From NCBI RefSeq assembly GCF_937880195.1, contig NZ_CALFLA010000004.1, positions 21,134 through 85,133 of the forward strand: 64,000 nucleotides of DNA, written 5' to 3'. Under the pieces are notes generated by a model, which worked only from the letters and a program-made list of their open reading frames with translations, did no database searches and was not told where the DNA came from. Both the position numbers and the translations under genes were made by a program. Source of the DNA: an uncultured Blautia sp. (GTDB taxonomy: Bacteria; Bacillota; Clostridia; Lachnospirales; Lachnospiraceae). Below are positions 53,057-62,183 of this stretch, in pieces. Every line of letters begins with the position of its first letter. The stretch's first letter is position 1.

Positions 53057-54175
53057 ATGTCTAAATTTTTGAAATTTATCGTACATTTTGTAATTATCTG
53101 TACGATAGGTATAGTGCTTGGATTGGCGCTTCCGCCGTTTTTTGGAGTGGCAACTGTGATCGTGGACAGTCCTGATAAGGTGACAAACCTGGCTATGGGG
53201 TCTGTGACCTATGCGATTCCGGTAAAGACAGAGGAGGTAAACGCAGGGGCTCCGATTATCGTCAGAGATGAAGAAGGAACTTACCGTTATAATCTTGTAA
53301 GCGTTGACAGAGCTACAAATACAGGTGTTGTGATCGACCCTGACGCTTCTGCATCACAGAATATCAACGTATCTGTAAAGAATTGGGTACCAAAGGTTGT
53401 AGTTACTATTCCGCTGATCGGATATCTGCTTACTGCAACAGAGAGCACAGAGGGAATGATCGTTCTCGGTCTTGTACTTCTTTTCCTGATCATTCTTTAT
53501 GTGATCGCAGAGCTTTGGAAGAAACCTGAGACTCTTGATGAATATGAGGATCTCCAGGGAGACCGCAGATATCTTAAGACCTCTAAGGAACTTAAGATGG
53601 AAGAAAAGGCTCGCGAGAGAAGAATGCAGGAGGAAGACAGAGAGCTTCTTTACGGAGAAAAGGCCCGCAGGAAAAAGGCCAAAAAAGAGCAGAGAAAGAA
53701 AATCCACACAGGCGGTTTTGTGGATGAGATTTATGAGGATGATCTGGAAGAAGAGACAGAGAGCCGTCCAGTCAGAAGACAGGCGGCAAAAGTTCAGCCG
53801 GAGAATATGCAGGCGGCAGCCAGCGAGGCTCATGAGCTTCTGAAAAAAGAAATTGCCGCAGCTACGGCAGAAGAGCCTGCAGATGATTATGAAGATATCC
53901 CAGATAACCTGACAGAGCGTCTTCCAAGTTTCAGGGAGCTTCAGGAAGAGAGAGCGAGGCTTCACAGAGAAGAGGAGATGTGGGAAGAAGAGGAAGAAGA
54001 ACCGGCTGAGATCCAGAAACTGGCTATGCCGGCATGGACCGCTTCCCAGCTTGCTGACAGAGCAAAAAAAGCAGGAGATGCTCCTGATATTGTAAGAGAC
54101 TCCATTACAAAAGTAACCCTTTTTGATTATTCTGATATTATCGGAGAAGAAGATCTGGAGAGCGAAGAAGATTAA
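53057..54175 (+). CDS. Membrane protein with degenerate signal-peptidase (S26B-like) fold and charged cytosolic tail
   Basis: A 372-residue protein starting at 53057 behind GGGAGA. A helix at about 7-29 is followed by an outside segment of about 100 residues and a second helix at about 132-155, then a 210-residue highly charged cytosolic tail with coiled-coil (KMEEKARERRMQEEDRELL) and acidic stretches. The outside segment and second helix resemble SipW-type signal peptidases: MGSVTYAIPV for GSMEPxIPV, and VVVTIPLIGYLL for the V.FSIPY.GY element. The catalytic histidine box is not kept (YRYNLVSV). This likeness is by eye and tentative. Function unknown. Confidence 0.6.
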   Translation: MSKFLKFIVHFVIICTIGIVLGLALPPFFGVATVIVDSPDKVTNLAMGSVTYAIPVKTEEVNAGAPIIVRDEEGTYRYNLVSVDRATNTGVVIDPDASASQNINVSVKNWVPKVVVTIPLIGYLLTATESTEGMIVLGLVLLFLIILYVIAELWKKPETLDEYEDLQGDRRYLKTSKELKMEEKARERRMQEEDRELLYGEKARRKKAKKEQRKKIHTGGFVDEIYEDDLEEETESRPVRRQAAKVQPENMQAAASEAHELLKKEIAAATAEEPADDYEDIPDNLTERLPSFRELQEERARLHREEEMWEEEEEEPAEIQKLAMPAWTASQLADRAKKAGDAPDIVRDSITKVTLFDYSDIIGEEDLESEED

Positions 54176-54186
54176 ATTACCATATG

Positions 54187-54227
54187 ATGCAGACAGGAAG
54201 AAGATAAACTTCCTGTCTGCATTTCTT
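54187..54227 (+). terminator. Terminator before the ribosomal operon
   Basis: A perfect 14-pair stem, ATGCAGACAGGAAG (54187-54200) with its inverse (54209-54222), eight-base loop, followed by TTCTTTG. Confidence 0.9.
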
Positions 54228-54276
54228 TGTTTATTAGGAAAGTAGTATGTTCTGTACTACTTTCCTAATAAACAAA
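54226..54276. repeat. Perfect 22-bp inverted repeat
   Basis: Arms 54226-54247 and 54255-54276 are exact inverse copies around the 7-base loop TGTTCTG. No T-run follows on either strand, so it is not a simple terminator; it comes directly after one. It could be a small palindromic mobile repeat, an RNase III site or the footprint of an inserted element. Confidence 0.8.
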
Positions 54277-54400
54277 AAACGCTCCGCGAGGATGCGACCA
54301 GATGCAGATTCCGTACTAACTTTTCTGCTGCGCATAAATAAGAAAAAAGAGATTCTTTCCATATATAATATGAAGAAAGTCCTGTCAGAATTGTTCTTGT

Positions 54401-54459
54401 AAAAAAACATAAAAAAACATAAAAAAATACTTGCAATAAGAGAAAGCATTGTGTATACT
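54401..54459 (+). promoter_or_regulatory. S10 operon promoter with phased A-tract upstream element
   Basis: TTGCAA (54431-54436), 17 bp and TATACT (54454-54459). Directly upstream three 10-base units (54401-54430), each starting with seven A, form helically phased A-tracts, i.e. a bent-DNA or UP-element region as at strong ribosomal promoters. Confidence 0.8.
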
Positions 54460-54465
54460 AATACT

Positions 54466-54689
54466 TGCTGTGACATGATAGCAATGAAGCGAGAGGTTGC
54501 TGCTAGAAATAGCAGGTTTTCCGTGGAGCGAATGTCAAGTTAGGAAACTGACGACAAGTCACTGTACAGAGTTCAATAACCATCTAGGGATGGGCGTGTG
54601 AAGAGATGTCTTAGGACACACACGGAGATGTGTACAGTCGCCGCTTGTCGTACTGCATAATTGAGTACGAGTAGGAGGAGACTTTTTTT
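54466..54689 (+). promoter_or_regulatory. Structured 5' leader of the S10 operon (candidate ribosomal-protein regulatory RNA)
   Basis: About 220 nt. A long-range stem is formed by ACGACAAG (54551-54558) with CTTGTCGT (54644-54651) and, inside it, ACTGTACA (54561-54568) with TGTACAGT (54631-54638). These enclose CCATC-TAGG-GATGG and CGTGTG (54595-54600) with CACACG (54619-54624). Further hairpins flank it: CTGCTA-GAAA-TAGCAG upstream, and CGTACT with AGTACG just before the AGGAGG. No known Firmicutes S10 leader class matched by memory. Regulation by a protein of this operon is inference. Confidence 0.65.
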
Positions 54690-55007
54690 ATGGCAAATCA
54701 GGTAATGAGAATCACATTAAAAGCTTATGATCATCAGTTAGTAGATGCTTCTGCAGCAAAAATCATCGACACTGTTAAGAAGAACGGTGCAAAGGTAAGC
54801 GGCCCGGTTCCGCTTCCGACAAAGAAAGAGGTTGTGACAATCTTAAGAGCTGTTCACAAATATAAAGATTCCAGAGAACAGTTTGAGCAGAGAACTCACA
54901 AGAGACTCATCGATATCCTGACACCAACCCAGAAGACAGTAGATGCACTTTCCAGACTGGAAATGCCGGCTGGCGTTCACATTGATATCAAGATGAAAAC
55001 TAAATAA
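54690..55007 (+). CDS. rpsJ: 30S ribosomal protein S10
   Basis: First gene of the S10-spc operon, 105 residues, canonical length. [20 protein letters not shown] and the [20 protein letters not shown] segment with the exposed loop are typical. S10 (NusE) also takes part in antitermination. AGGAGGAG precedes the ATG, which follows the long structured leader. Confidence 0.98.
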   Translation: MANQVMRITLKAYDHQLVDASAAKIIDTVKKNGAKVSGPVPLPTKKEVVTILRAVHKYKDSREQFEQRTHKRLIDILTPTQKTVDALSRLEMPAGVHIDIKMKTK

Positions 55008-55090
55008 GGTAAGTCCATTCGGCAAAGCCGAATGCTTCAAAAACTATATGATTGCCCCAACGGGTAATCCGCTATAAGGAGGAAATAAGA

Positions 55091-55723
55091 ATGAAGAAAG
55101 CTATCTTAGCTACAAAAGTCGGAATGACACAGATCTTCAATGAAGATGGTCTTCTGATTCCGGTAACAGTTTTACAGGCTGGTCCGTGTGTGGTAACTCA
55201 GGTTAAAACTGAGAACAATGACGGCTATGCAGCAGTTCAGGTTGGTTTCGGTGAAGTCAGAGAAAAACTGGTGAACAAACCGGAGAAAGGCCACTTTGAG
55301 AAAGCAGGCGTTGACGCTAAGAGATTCCTGAAGGAATTCAAATTCGATAACGCTGCTGAATATGAAGTAGGACAGGAAATCAAGGCTGATATCTTTGCAG
55401 CAGGCGATCACATCGATGCAACTGCAATCTCCAAAGGTAAAGGCTTCCAGGGCGCGATCAAGAGACACGGACAGTCCAGAGGACCTATGACTCACGGTTC
55501 CAAATACCATCGTCATGCTGGTTCCAACGGCGCTGCATCTGATCCAAGCAAGGTATTCAAAGGAAAGAAAATGCCAGGACAGATGGGAAATGTACAGGTA
55601 ACTGTTCAGAATCTTGAAATCGTACGTGTAGATACAGAAAACAATTTACTGTTAGTAAAAGGTGCTGTTCCAGGACCTAAGAAATCTTTGGTAACAATCA
55701 AAGAGTCAGTAAAGTCTTTATAA
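55091..55723 (+). CDS. rplC: 50S ribosomal protein L3
   Basis: 210 residues. The start at 55091 ([16 protein letters not shown]) follows AAGGAGG; the frame extends further upstream without a start signal. [18 protein letters not shown] is the conserved peptidyl-transferase-proximal region. L3 starts assembly of the large subunit. Confidence 0.98.
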   Translation: MKKAILATKVGMTQIFNEDGLLIPVTVLQAGPCVVTQVKTENNDGYAAVQVGFGEVREKLVNKPEKGHFEKAGVDAKRFLKEFKFDNAAEYEVGQEIKADIFAAGDHIDATAISKGKGFQGAIKRHGQSRGPMTHGSKYHRHAGSNGAASDPSKVFKGKKMPGQMGNVQVTVQNLEIVRVDTENNLLLVKGAVPGPKKSLVTIKESVKSL

Positions 55724-55745
55724 TTGAGAAAGGAGGAGCATCAGA

Positions 55746-56366
55746 ATGGCAAACGTAACTGTTTATAATATGGAAGGCAATGAAGTTGGAACAATGGAGC
55801 TGAACGACGCAGTTTTCGGCGTAGAGATCAACGAGCATCTTGTTCACCTTGCTGTTGTTCGCCAGCTTGCAAATAAACGCCAGGGTACTCAGAAAGCAAA
55901 AACTCGTTCTGAAGTAAGCGGCGGCGGAAGAAAACCGTGGAGACAGAAAGGAACAGGTCATGCAAGACAGGGTTCCATCCGTGCACCACAGTGGACTGGC
56001 GGCGGTGTTGTATTCGCTCCGGTTCCGAGAGACTATGAAGTAAAAATGAACAAGAAAGAAAGAAGAGCAGCTCTGAAATCCGCTCTGACTTCCAAAGTTC
56101 AGGACAATCAACTGGTAGTTGTTGATAGCCTGACACTTGCTGAGGCTAAGACAAAAGAAATGCAGAAAGTTCTCACAAATCTGAAAGCTGACAAGGCTCT
56201 TGTTATCACAGCAGCAGATGATAAGAACGTAGTACTTTCCGCAAGGAACATCGCTGATGTACAGACTGCAACAGTAAACACTATGAACGTATATGATGTA
56301 ATGAAACACAATACTGTAGTGGTTACTAAAGATGCAGTAGCATCCATTGAGGAGGTGTACGCATAA
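55746..56366 (+). CDS. rplD: 50S ribosomal protein L4
   Basis: 206 residues, with the exit-tunnel loop [20 protein letters not shown] and [17 protein letters not shown]4 is the autoregulator of the S10 operon in enterobacteria; whether it binds the leader here is open. The stop overlaps rplW by TAATG. Confidence 0.98.
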   Translation: MANVTVYNMEGNEVGTMELNDAVFGVEINEHLVHLAVVRQLANKRQGTQKAKTRSEVSGGGRKPWRQKGTGHARQGSIRAPQWTGGGVVFAPVPRDYEVKMNKKERRAALKSALTSKVQDNQLVVVDSLTLAEAKTKEMQKVLTNLKADKALVITAADDKNVVLSARNIADVQTATVNTMNVYDVMKHNTVVVTKDAVASIEEVYA

Positions 56367-56665
56367 TGGCAGATATCAAGTATTATGACGTAATCCTGAA
56401 ACCTGTGATTACAGAGAAATCCATGAACATCATGGGCGAAAAGAAATATACATTCCTCGTACATCCGGAAGCAAACAAGGCTCAGATCAAAGAGGCTGTT
56501 GAGAAGATGTTTGAAGGGACAAAGGTTAAGAGCGTAAACACCATGAACAATGATGGTAAGAAGAAACGCCGCGGTATGGTTGTTGGAAAAACAGCTAAGA
56601 CTAAAAAGGCGATCGTAGCTCTTACAGAGGAAAGCAAGGATATCGAGATCTTCGAGGGACTTTAA
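56366..56665 (+). CDS. rplW: 50S ribosomal protein L23
   Basis: 99 residues, canonical. [13 protein letters not shown] [20 protein letters not shown] and [15 protein letters not shown] are family segments. L23 lies at the tunnel exit and docks trigger factor and SRP. Coupled to rplD by a one-base stop/start overlap; an unusually structured spacer follows. Confidence 0.97.
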   Translation: MADIKYYDVILKPVITEKSMNIMGEKKYTFLVHPEANKAQIKEAVEKMFEGTKVKSVNTMNNDGKKKRRGMVVGKTAKTKKAIVALTEESKDIEIFEGL

Positions 56666-56791
56666 TCGAAGATGGCGATAACGAGTGTCCCTGGGAAGCA
56701 AGCATGACCACCTATTCTTCGAAATCCCGACACTCTGAAATCCTAACTATGTGCACGAAAGCACGATAACAAATTCGAAAGGAGAAACATC
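56666..56791 (+). promoter_or_regulatory. Structured spacer between rplW and rplB
   Basis: 126 nt. TCGAAGA (56666-56672) is complementary to TCTTCGA (56716-56722), and GAGTGTC (56683-56689) to GACACTC (56729-56735). The pairs interleave, which means a pseudoknot or two exclusive folds. A small hairpin, GTGC/GCAC (56751-56764), precedes the AAAGGAG of rplB. Confidence 0.5.
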
Positions 56792-57637
56792 ATGGGAATC
56801 AAAACCTATAACCCATATACACCGTCAAGAAGACATATGACTGGTTCCGACTTCTCTGAGATTACAACAAGCACTCCAGAGAAATCCTTAGTAGTGTCTT
56901 TAAAGAAAAATGCCGGACGTAACAACCAGGGCAAGATCACTGTAAGACACCGCGGAGGCGGAAGCAGAAGAAAATACAGAATCATCGACTTCAAGAGAAG
57001 AAAAGATGGTATCCCTGCAACTGTTAAAACAATCGAGTACGATCCGAATAGGACAGCAAACATCGCTCTGATCTGCTACGCAGACGGCGAGAAGGCTTAC
57101 ATCCTTGCTCCAGAAGGACTTAAGGTTGGCCAGAAGGTTATGAACGGACCGGAAGCTGAGATCCGCGTAGGAAACTGCCTGCCGCTGGAACTTATCCCGA
57201 TTGGTACTATGATCCACAACATTGAGCTTCATCCTGGAAAAGGCGGACAGATGGTTCGTTCTGCAGGAAATGGCGCTCAGTTAATGGCTAAAGAAGGCAA
57301 ATATGCAACATTAAGATTACCGTCAGGCGAAATGAGAATGGTTCCGCTTGTATGCCGCGCAACAGTCGGCGAAGTAGGAAACGGAGATCACAGCCTTATT
57401 AATATCGGTAAAGCTGGACGTAAACGTCACATGGGAATCAGACCTACTGTTCGTGGTTCTGTAATGAACCCGAATGACCATCCACATGGTGGTGGTGAAG
57501 GAAAGACCGGTATCGGTCGCCCAGGTCCGTGTACACCATGGGGCAAACCTGCTCTTGGTCTGAAGACCAGAAAGAAAAACAAACAGTCCAACAAGCTCAT
57601 CGTAAGAAGACGCGATGGAAAAGCTTTAGCGAAATAA
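56792..57637 (+). CDS. rplB: 50S ribosomal protein L2
   Basis: 281 residues, canonical. [16 protein letters not shown] in the N-terminal part and [20 protein letters not shown] with the conserved histidine near the peptidyl-transferase centre. L2 is needed for subunit joining. AAAGGAG precedes the ATG, and rpsS follows at 15 bp. Confidence 0.98.
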   Translation: MGIKTYNPYTPSRRHMTGSDFSEITTSTPEKSLVVSLKKNAGRNNQGKITVRHRGGGSRRKYRIIDFKRRKDGIPATVKTIEYDPNRTANIALICYADGEKAYILAPEGLKVGQKVMNGPEAEIRVGNCLPLELIPIGTMIHNIELHPGKGGQMVRSAGNGAQLMAKEGKYATLRLPSGEMRMVPLVCRATVGEVGNGDHSLINIGKAGRKRHMGIRPTVRGSVMNPNDHPHGGGEGKTGIGRPGPCTPWGKPALGLKTRKKNKQSNKLIVRRRDGKALAK

Positions 57638-57652
57638 TAAGGAGGGTACAGA

Positions 57653-57934
57653 ATGTCTCGTTCATTGAAAAAAGGACCTTTCGCAGATGCAAGCCTGCTG
57701 AAAAAGGTTGACGCTATGAATGCTGCAAACGATAAATCCGTGATCAAAACATGGTCACGTCGTTCCACCATCTTCCCATCCTTCGTAGGACATACAATCG
57801 CTGTCCATGACGGAAGAAAGCATGTTCCGGTATACGTTACAGAGGATATGGTAGGACATAAGCTCGGTGAGTTCGTTGCTACAAGAACTTACAGAGGACA
57901 CGGAAAAGACGAGAAGAAATCCGGTGTCAGATAA
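57653..57934 (+). CDS. rpsS: 30S ribosomal protein S19
   Basis: 93 residues, canonical. [12 protein letters not shown] and [21 protein letters not shown] are universal S19 segments. It contacts S13 and the A-site finger at the head of the small subunit. GGAGGG lies before the ATG; a 129-nt structured spacer follows. Confidence 0.98.
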   Translation: MSRSLKKGPFADASLLKKVDAMNAANDKSVIKTWSRRSTIFPSFVGHTIAVHDGRKHVPVYVTEDMVGHKLGEFVATRTYRGHGKDEKKSGVR

Positions 57935-58063
57935 TTTGTGAACCTGTAATAACAGTTCGCAGATGAAATAAGAATATCCGCCTGGTCACCAAAGGGTTCA
58001 TCAGAGCCAGGTGGCCACGGTGATTCCTATAAAGATCGATTACAAGAAAGGAGGCACTTTAAA
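57935..58063 (+). promoter_or_regulatory. Structured spacer between rpsS and rplV
   Basis: A bulged hairpin, GAACCTGT (57940-57947) with ACAGTTC (57952-57958), is followed by CCGCCTGG (57978-57985) pairing with CCAGGTGG (58007-58014, one G-U). TCACC (57986-57990), inside that loop, can pair with GGTGA (58019-58023) outside it, a pseudoknot-like topology. Confidence 0.45.
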
Positions 58064-58453
58064 ATGGCAAAGGGACATAGAAGCCAGATTAAGAGAGCCA
58101 GAAATGAGAATAATAAAGAGACAAGACCGTCTGCAAAATTATCTTATGCAAGAATTTCTGTTCAGAAAGCATGCTATGTATTAGATGCAATCCGTGGCAA
58201 AGATGTGCAGACAGCGCTTGGTATCCTGACATATAATCCGAGATATGCTTCCAGCGTTCTCAAGAAACTTCTTGAGTCAGCAATTGCAAACGCTGAGAAC
58301 AACAACGGAATGAGCGCAGATAACCTCTACATTGCAGAGTGCTATGCAAACAAAGGACCTACAATGAAGCGGATTCAGCCAAGAGCACAGGGTAGAGCTT
58401 ACAGAATCGAGAAGAGAACAAGCCATATCACCATCGTGCTGGATGAAAGATAA
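58064..58453 (+). CDS. rplV: 50S ribosomal protein L22
   Basis: 129 residues. [25 protein letters not shown] and the tunnel-lining beta hairpin [21 protein letters not shown] are clear. Mutations in this hairpin give macrolide resistance in many bacteria; nothing unusual is seen here. AAGGAGG ahead of the ATG. Confidence 0.98.
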   Translation: MAKGHRSQIKRARNENNKETRPSAKLSYARISVQKACYVLDAIRGKDVQTALGILTYNPRYASSVLKKLLESAIANAENNNGMSADNLYIAECYANKGPTMKRIQPRAQGRAYRIEKRTSHITIVLDER

Positions 58454-58464
58454 GGAGGAAAAGC

Positions 58465-59121
58465 ATGGGACAGAAAGTTAATCCACATGGCCTTAGAGTC
58501 GGTGTTATTAAGGATTGGGATTCCAGATGGTATGCTGAAGCAGACTTCGCAGATTATCTGGTAGAAGACTACAATATCAGAACATTTTTGAAGAAAAAAC
58601 TCTACAGCGCAGGCGTTTCCAAGATTGAGATCGAAAGAGCATCTGACAGAGTTAAGATCATCATTTACACAGCTAAGCCAGGTATCGTAATCGGTAAGGG
58701 CGGCGCTGAGATCGAAAAGGTAAAAGCAGAGCTTCAGAAATTTACAGATAAAAAACTTATCGTAGATATCAAAGAAGTAAAGAGACCGGACAGAGACGCA
58801 CAGCTTGTTGCAGAGAACATCGCGCTTCAGCTTGAAAACCGTATTTCTTTCCGTCGTGCAATGAAATCTACAATGCAGAGAACTATGAAGGCCGGAGCAA
58901 AGGGAATCAAAACATCCGTATCTGGACGTCTTGGCGGAGCTGATATGGCTCGTACAGAGTTCTACAGCGAAGGAACTATCCCGCTTCAGACACTTCGTGC
59001 TGACATCGACTATGGCTTCGCAGAAGCAGACACAACTTACGGCAAAGTTGGCGTAAAGGCTTGGGTCTACAATGGTGAAGTACTTCCCACAAAAGGAACT
59101 AAGGAAGGGAGCGATAAATAA
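58465..59121 (+). CDS. rpsC: 30S ribosomal protein S3
   Basis: 218 residues. [13 protein letters not shown] start, KH domain with [15 protein letters not shown], and C-terminal [11 protein letters not shown]3 lines the mRNA entry channel. Overlaps rplP by one base (TAATG). Confidence 0.98.
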   Translation: MGQKVNPHGLRVGVIKDWDSRWYAEADFADYLVEDYNIRTFLKKKLYSAGVSKIEIERASDRVKIIIYTAKPGIVIGKGGAEIEKVKAELQKFTDKKLIVDIKEVKRPDRDAQLVAENIALQLENRISFRRAMKSTMQRTMKAGAKGIKTSVSGRLGGADMARTEFYSEGTIPLQTLRADIDYGFAEADTTYGKVGVKAWVYNGEVLPTKGTKEGSDK

Positions 59122-59558
59122 TGTTAATGCCAAAAAGAGTAAAACGTCGTAAACAATTCCGTGGCTCCATGAGAGGTAAAGCCCTTAGAGGTAATAAGAT
59201 CAATTATGGTGAATTCGGTCTTGTTGCAACCGAACCGTGCTGGATCAGATCTAACCAGATCGAGGCAGCCCGTATTGCCATGACACGTTACATCAAACGT
59301 GGCGGACAGGTTTGGATCAAGATTTTCCCAGATAAACCAGTAACAGCGAAACCAGCAGAAACACGTATGGGTTCCGGTAAGGGCGCCCTGGAGTACTGGG
59401 TAGCAGTTGTTAAGCCAGGACGTGTAATGTTCGAGATCGCAGGTGTGTCCGAAGAGATCGCCCGTGAAGCATTACGTCTTGCAATGCACAAGTTACCATG
59501 TAAATGTAAAATCGTTTCTCGTGCAGACTTAGAAGGCGGTGATAACAGTGAAAATTAA
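59121..59558 (+). CDS. rplP: 50S ribosomal protein L16
   Basis: 145 residues. [19 protein letters not shown] start and [19 protein letters not shown] core. L16 sits near the A-site tRNA elbow. The final codons overlap the start of rpmC. Confidence 0.98.
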   Translation: MLMPKRVKRRKQFRGSMRGKALRGNKINYGEFGLVATEPCWIRSNQIEAARIAMTRYIKRGGQVWIKIFPDKPVTAKPAETRMGSGKGALEYWVAVVKPGRVMFEIAGVSEEIAREALRLAMHKLPCKCKIVSRADLEGGDNSEN

Positions 59559-59757
59559 TAAATTCGTAGAAGATTTAAAAGCAAAATCAGCTGCAGAATT
59601 AAATGAAGAATTAGTAGCTGCTAAGAAAGAACTTTTTAACCTGAGATTTCAGAATGCAACCAATCAATTAGACAATACAAGCCGGATCAAAGAGGTTCGC
59701 AAGAATATTGCCAGAATCCAGACAGTAATCACTGAGCAGGCTAACGCTGCGAAATAG
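59548..59757 (+). CDS. rpmC: 50S ribosomal protein L29
   Basis: 69 residues from GTG 59548 ([14 protein letters not shown]). The in-frame GTG at 59539 is less likely, because GGCGG is spaced for the second one. [28 protein letters not shown] is the conserved helical hairpin. It overlaps rplP by 11 bp. Confidence 0.96.
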   Translation: MKINKFVEDLKAKSAAELNEELVAAKKELFNLRFQNATNQLDNTSRIKEVRKNIARIQTVITEQANAAK

Positions 59758-59778
59758 TGAATATAGGAGGACATAATC

Positions 59779-60033
59779 GTGGAAAGAAATCTGAGAAAAA
59801 CCCGTGTGGGTAAGGTTGTCAGCAATAAGATGGACAAGACCATCGTCGTTGCAATTGAAGACCATGTAAAACATCCTCTTTACAAAAAAATCGTGAAGAG
59901 AACATATAAATTAAAAGCTCATGATGAACAGAATGAGTGCAATATCGGTGATACCGTAAAAGTTATGGAGACCAGACCGCTGTCCAAGGATAAGAGATGG
60001 AGACTGGTTGAGATCGTAGAGAAAGCTAAATAA
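59779..60033 (+). CDS. rpsQ: 30S ribosomal protein S17
   Basis: 84 residues starting at GTG 59779 after [25 protein letters not shown] and the OB-fold segment [19 protein letters not shown] are typical. Primary binder of 16S rRNA. Confidence 0.98.
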   Translation: MERNLRKTRVGKVVSNKMDKTIVVAIEDHVKHPLYKKIVKRTYKLKAHDEQNECNIGDTVKVMETRPLSKDKRWRLVEIVEKAK

Positions 60034-60046
60034 GGAGGAAACCAGT

Positions 60047-60415
60047 ATGATTCAGCAGGAAAGCAGATTAAAAGTTGCCGATAACACTGGTGCAAAAGAA
60101 ATCCTTTGTATTCGTGTTATGGGCGGCTCTACAAGAAGATATGCAAATATCGGCGACACTATCATCGCTACTGTTAAAGATGCAACACCAGGCGGCGTTG
60201 TTAAAAAAGGCGATGTTGTAAAAGCTGTTGTTGTTCGTTCTAAAAAAGGCGCTCGTCGTAAAGACGGATCTTACATCCGTTTCGATGAGAATGCAGCCGT
60301 AATCATTAAAGACGACTTAACTCCGAGAGGAACACGTATTTTTGGACCAGTTGCCAGAGAACTTCGTGAGAAGAAATTCATGAAGATCGTTTCCTTAGCT
60401 CCGGAAGTATTATAG
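60047..60415 (+). CDS. rplN: 50S ribosomal protein L14
   Basis: 122 residues, exact family length. [18 protein letters not shown] and [16 protein letters not shown]14 forms an intersubunit bridge and binds the silencing factor RsfS. AAGGAGG precedes the ATG. Confidence 0.98.
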   Translation: MIQQESRLKVADNTGAKEILCIRVMGGSTRRYANIGDTIIATVKDATPGGVVKKGDVVKAVVVRSKKGARRKDGSYIRFDENAAVIIKDDLTPRGTRIFGPVARELREKKFMKIVSLAPEVL

Positions 60416-60426
60416 GAGGGTGCCTA

Positions 60427-60741
60427 ATGTCAGCTATGAAGATTAAAAAAGGCGACACTGTTAAAGTGATCGCTGGTAAAGATAAAGGCAAAGAGGGTAA
60501 AGTCCTTGCCGTTAATGTAAAAGACAACACCGTAATCGTTGAAAACGTCAACATGGTTACTAAGCACAGCAAACCTTCTGCAGCAAACCAGAACGGCGGA
60601 ATTATCAAGAAGGAAGCTGCTCTTCATGTATCTAACGTGATGCTCGTAGTAAACGGCAAAGCAACCAGAGTTGGATTCAAGATGGACGGAGACAAAAAAG
60701 TCCGCGTTGCAAAAGCAACAGGCGAGGTTATCGATAAATAA
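60427..60741 (+). CDS. rplX: 50S ribosomal protein L24
   Basis: 104 residues. [22 protein letters not shown] is the KOW motif; [18 protein letters not shown] follows. One of the two proteins starting large-subunit assembly. AGGAGGG lies before the ATG. Confidence 0.98.
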   Translation: MSAMKIKKGDTVKVIAGKDKGKEGKVLAVNVKDNTVIVENVNMVTKHSKPSAANQNGGIIKKEAALHVSNVMLVVNGKATRVGFKMDGDKKVRVAKATGEVIDK

Positions 60742-60758
60742 GAGAGGAGGCATGACAG

Positions 60759-61298
60759 GTGAGTAGATTAAAAGAACTTTACAAAAATGAGATCATGGAT
60801 AACATGACCAAAAAATTCGGATACAAAAACGTTATGGAAGTGCCGAAGCTCGAAAAAATCGTTGTAAATATGGGCGTTGGAGAAGCTAAGGAGAACGCGA
60901 AGCTTCTTGATGCAGCTATCGCAGATATGGAGCTGATCACAGGACAGAAGGCCGTTGCAACAAAGGCTAAAAAATCTGTGGCTAACTTCAAGATCAGAGA
61001 GGGTATGGCAATCGGATGTAAAGTAACCTTAAGAGGCGAAAAAATGTACGAGTTTGCTGATCGTCTGATCAACCTTGCACTTCCTCGTGTACGTGACTTC
61101 CGCGGCGTTAATCCTAACGCATTCGACGGAAGAGGAAACTATGCTCTTGGAATCAAAGAGCAGCTGATCTTCCCGGAAGTTGAGTATGATAAAGTAGACA
61201 AAGTAAGAGGTATGGACGTTATCTTTGTTACAACAGCAAAGACTGACGAAGAAGCACGTGAGCTTCTGACACAGTTCAATATGCCTTTTGCTAAATAA
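60759..61298 (+). CDS. rplE: 50S ribosomal protein L5
   Basis: 179 residues starting at GTG 60759. [16 protein letters not shown], the P-site loop region and [19 protein letters not shown] are conserved. L5 binds 5S rRNA. GAGAGGAGG lies upstream. Confidence 0.98.
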   Translation: MSRLKELYKNEIMDNMTKKFGYKNVMEVPKLEKIVVNMGVGEAKENAKLLDAAIADMELITGQKAVATKAKKSVANFKIREGMAIGCKVTLRGEKMYEFADRLINLALPRVRDFRGVNPNAFDGRGNYALGIKEQLIFPEVEYDKVDKVRGMDVIFVTTAKTDEEARELLTQFNMPFAK

Positions 61299-61312
61299 GG
61301 AGGAGAATTCAA

Positions 61313-61498
61313 ATGGCTAAAACAGCAATGAAAATCAAACAGCAGCGCAAACCGAAATTCTCCACAAGAGAATACAGCCGCTGCAGAATTTGTGGTCGTC
61401 CCCACGCTTACTTAAGAAAATACGGTATCTGCCGTATCTGCTTCCGTGAACTGGCTTACAAGGGTCAGATCCCGGGCGTTAAGAAAGCTTCCTGGTAA
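61313..61498 (+). CDS. rpsZ: 30S ribosomal protein S14, zinc-binding type Z
   Basis: 61 residues, the short zinc form: Cys24, Cys27, Cys40 and Cys43 in [10 protein letters not shown]...[11 protein letters not shown]. Many Firmicutes carry a zinc-free paralogue elsewhere for zinc starvation; none is in this window. AAGGAGG precedes the ATG. Confidence 0.97.
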   Translation: MAKTAMKIKQQRKPKFSTREYSRCRICGRPHAYLRKYGICRICFRELAYKGQIPGVKKASW

Positions 61499-61575
61499 GA
61501 CCTAGAACACTTAATATATAAAGATAATAACAGATCATGTAAAGTCTGAAAAGAAAATTAGAGGAGGAAACTAAC

Positions 61576-61977
61576 ATGACAATGAGCGATCCGATTGCAG
61601 ATATGCTTACAAGAATCCGTAACGCTAACACTGCAAAACATGACACAGTAGATGTTCCGGCATCCAAAATGAAAATTGCTATTGCAAATATTCTTCTTGA
61701 CGAGGGATACATTGCAAAGTATGATTTAGTTGAAGACGGTGCTATTAAGACACTTCACATCACACTGAAATATGGTGAGACAAAGAACGATAAGATCATC
61801 ACAGGACTGAAGAGAATCTCCAAACCTGGTCTTCGCGTATACGCAGGCAAGGATGAGCTGCCGAGAGTTCTTGGCGGACTTGGAATCGCTATTCTTTCTA
61901 CAAACAAAGGTGTTATCACTGACAAAGAGGCTCGTAAGCTTCAGGTCGGCGGAGAAGTTCTGGCATTTGTTTGGTAG
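61576..61977 (+). CDS. rpsH: 30S ribosomal protein S8
   Basis: 133 residues. [21 protein letters not shown] start and [19 protein letters not shown] end. S8 binds helix 21 of 16S rRNA and represses the spc operon in enterobacteria by binding its mRNA. A 206-nt spacer follows, which is unusually long for this operon. Confidence 0.98.
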   Translation: MTMSDPIADMLTRIRNANTAKHDTVDVPASKMKIAIANILLDEGYIAKYDLVEDGAIKTLHITLKYGETKNDKIITGLKRISKPGLRVYAGKDELPRVLGGLGIAILSTNKGVITDKEARKLQVGGEVLAFVW

Positions 61978-62183
61978 GCCGAAAGCAACTTAATGAATGC
62001 AATCCGTCAGGCGTAGCATGAATTTAGTGCGAGGCCCATCCCGAACCTTAACGAGCCCAGCTATGGCGCGGGCGAGTTTAGTTGAGGGATGTGTGAGTAA
62101 TTGAGATATCTTAAAAGATATATAAACTGAAAACAGAGAGGGATGATTCCCTCTCCGACAATTTAAGTAAGGAGGACAATATT
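61978..62183 (+). promoter_or_regulatory. Long structured spacer between rpsH and rplF
   Basis: 206 nt without an ORF. Visible stems: CATCCC (62037-62042) with GGGATG (62086-62091), enclosing GCCC (62054-62057) with GGGC (62070-62073); ATATCTT with AAGATAT near 62106-62121; and a perfect eight-pair hairpin GAGAGGGA-TGAT-TCCCTCTC (62136-62155) ahead of the AAGGAGG. No T-run follows the last stem, so it is not a terminator. A regulatory or processing role is possible. Confidence 0.5.

Noticed and set aside
54401..54430. AAAAAAACAT units as a short tandem repeat or CRISPR-like array
   Set aside because: Only three 10-base units directly adjoining a -35 box; better explained as a phased upstream promoter element.
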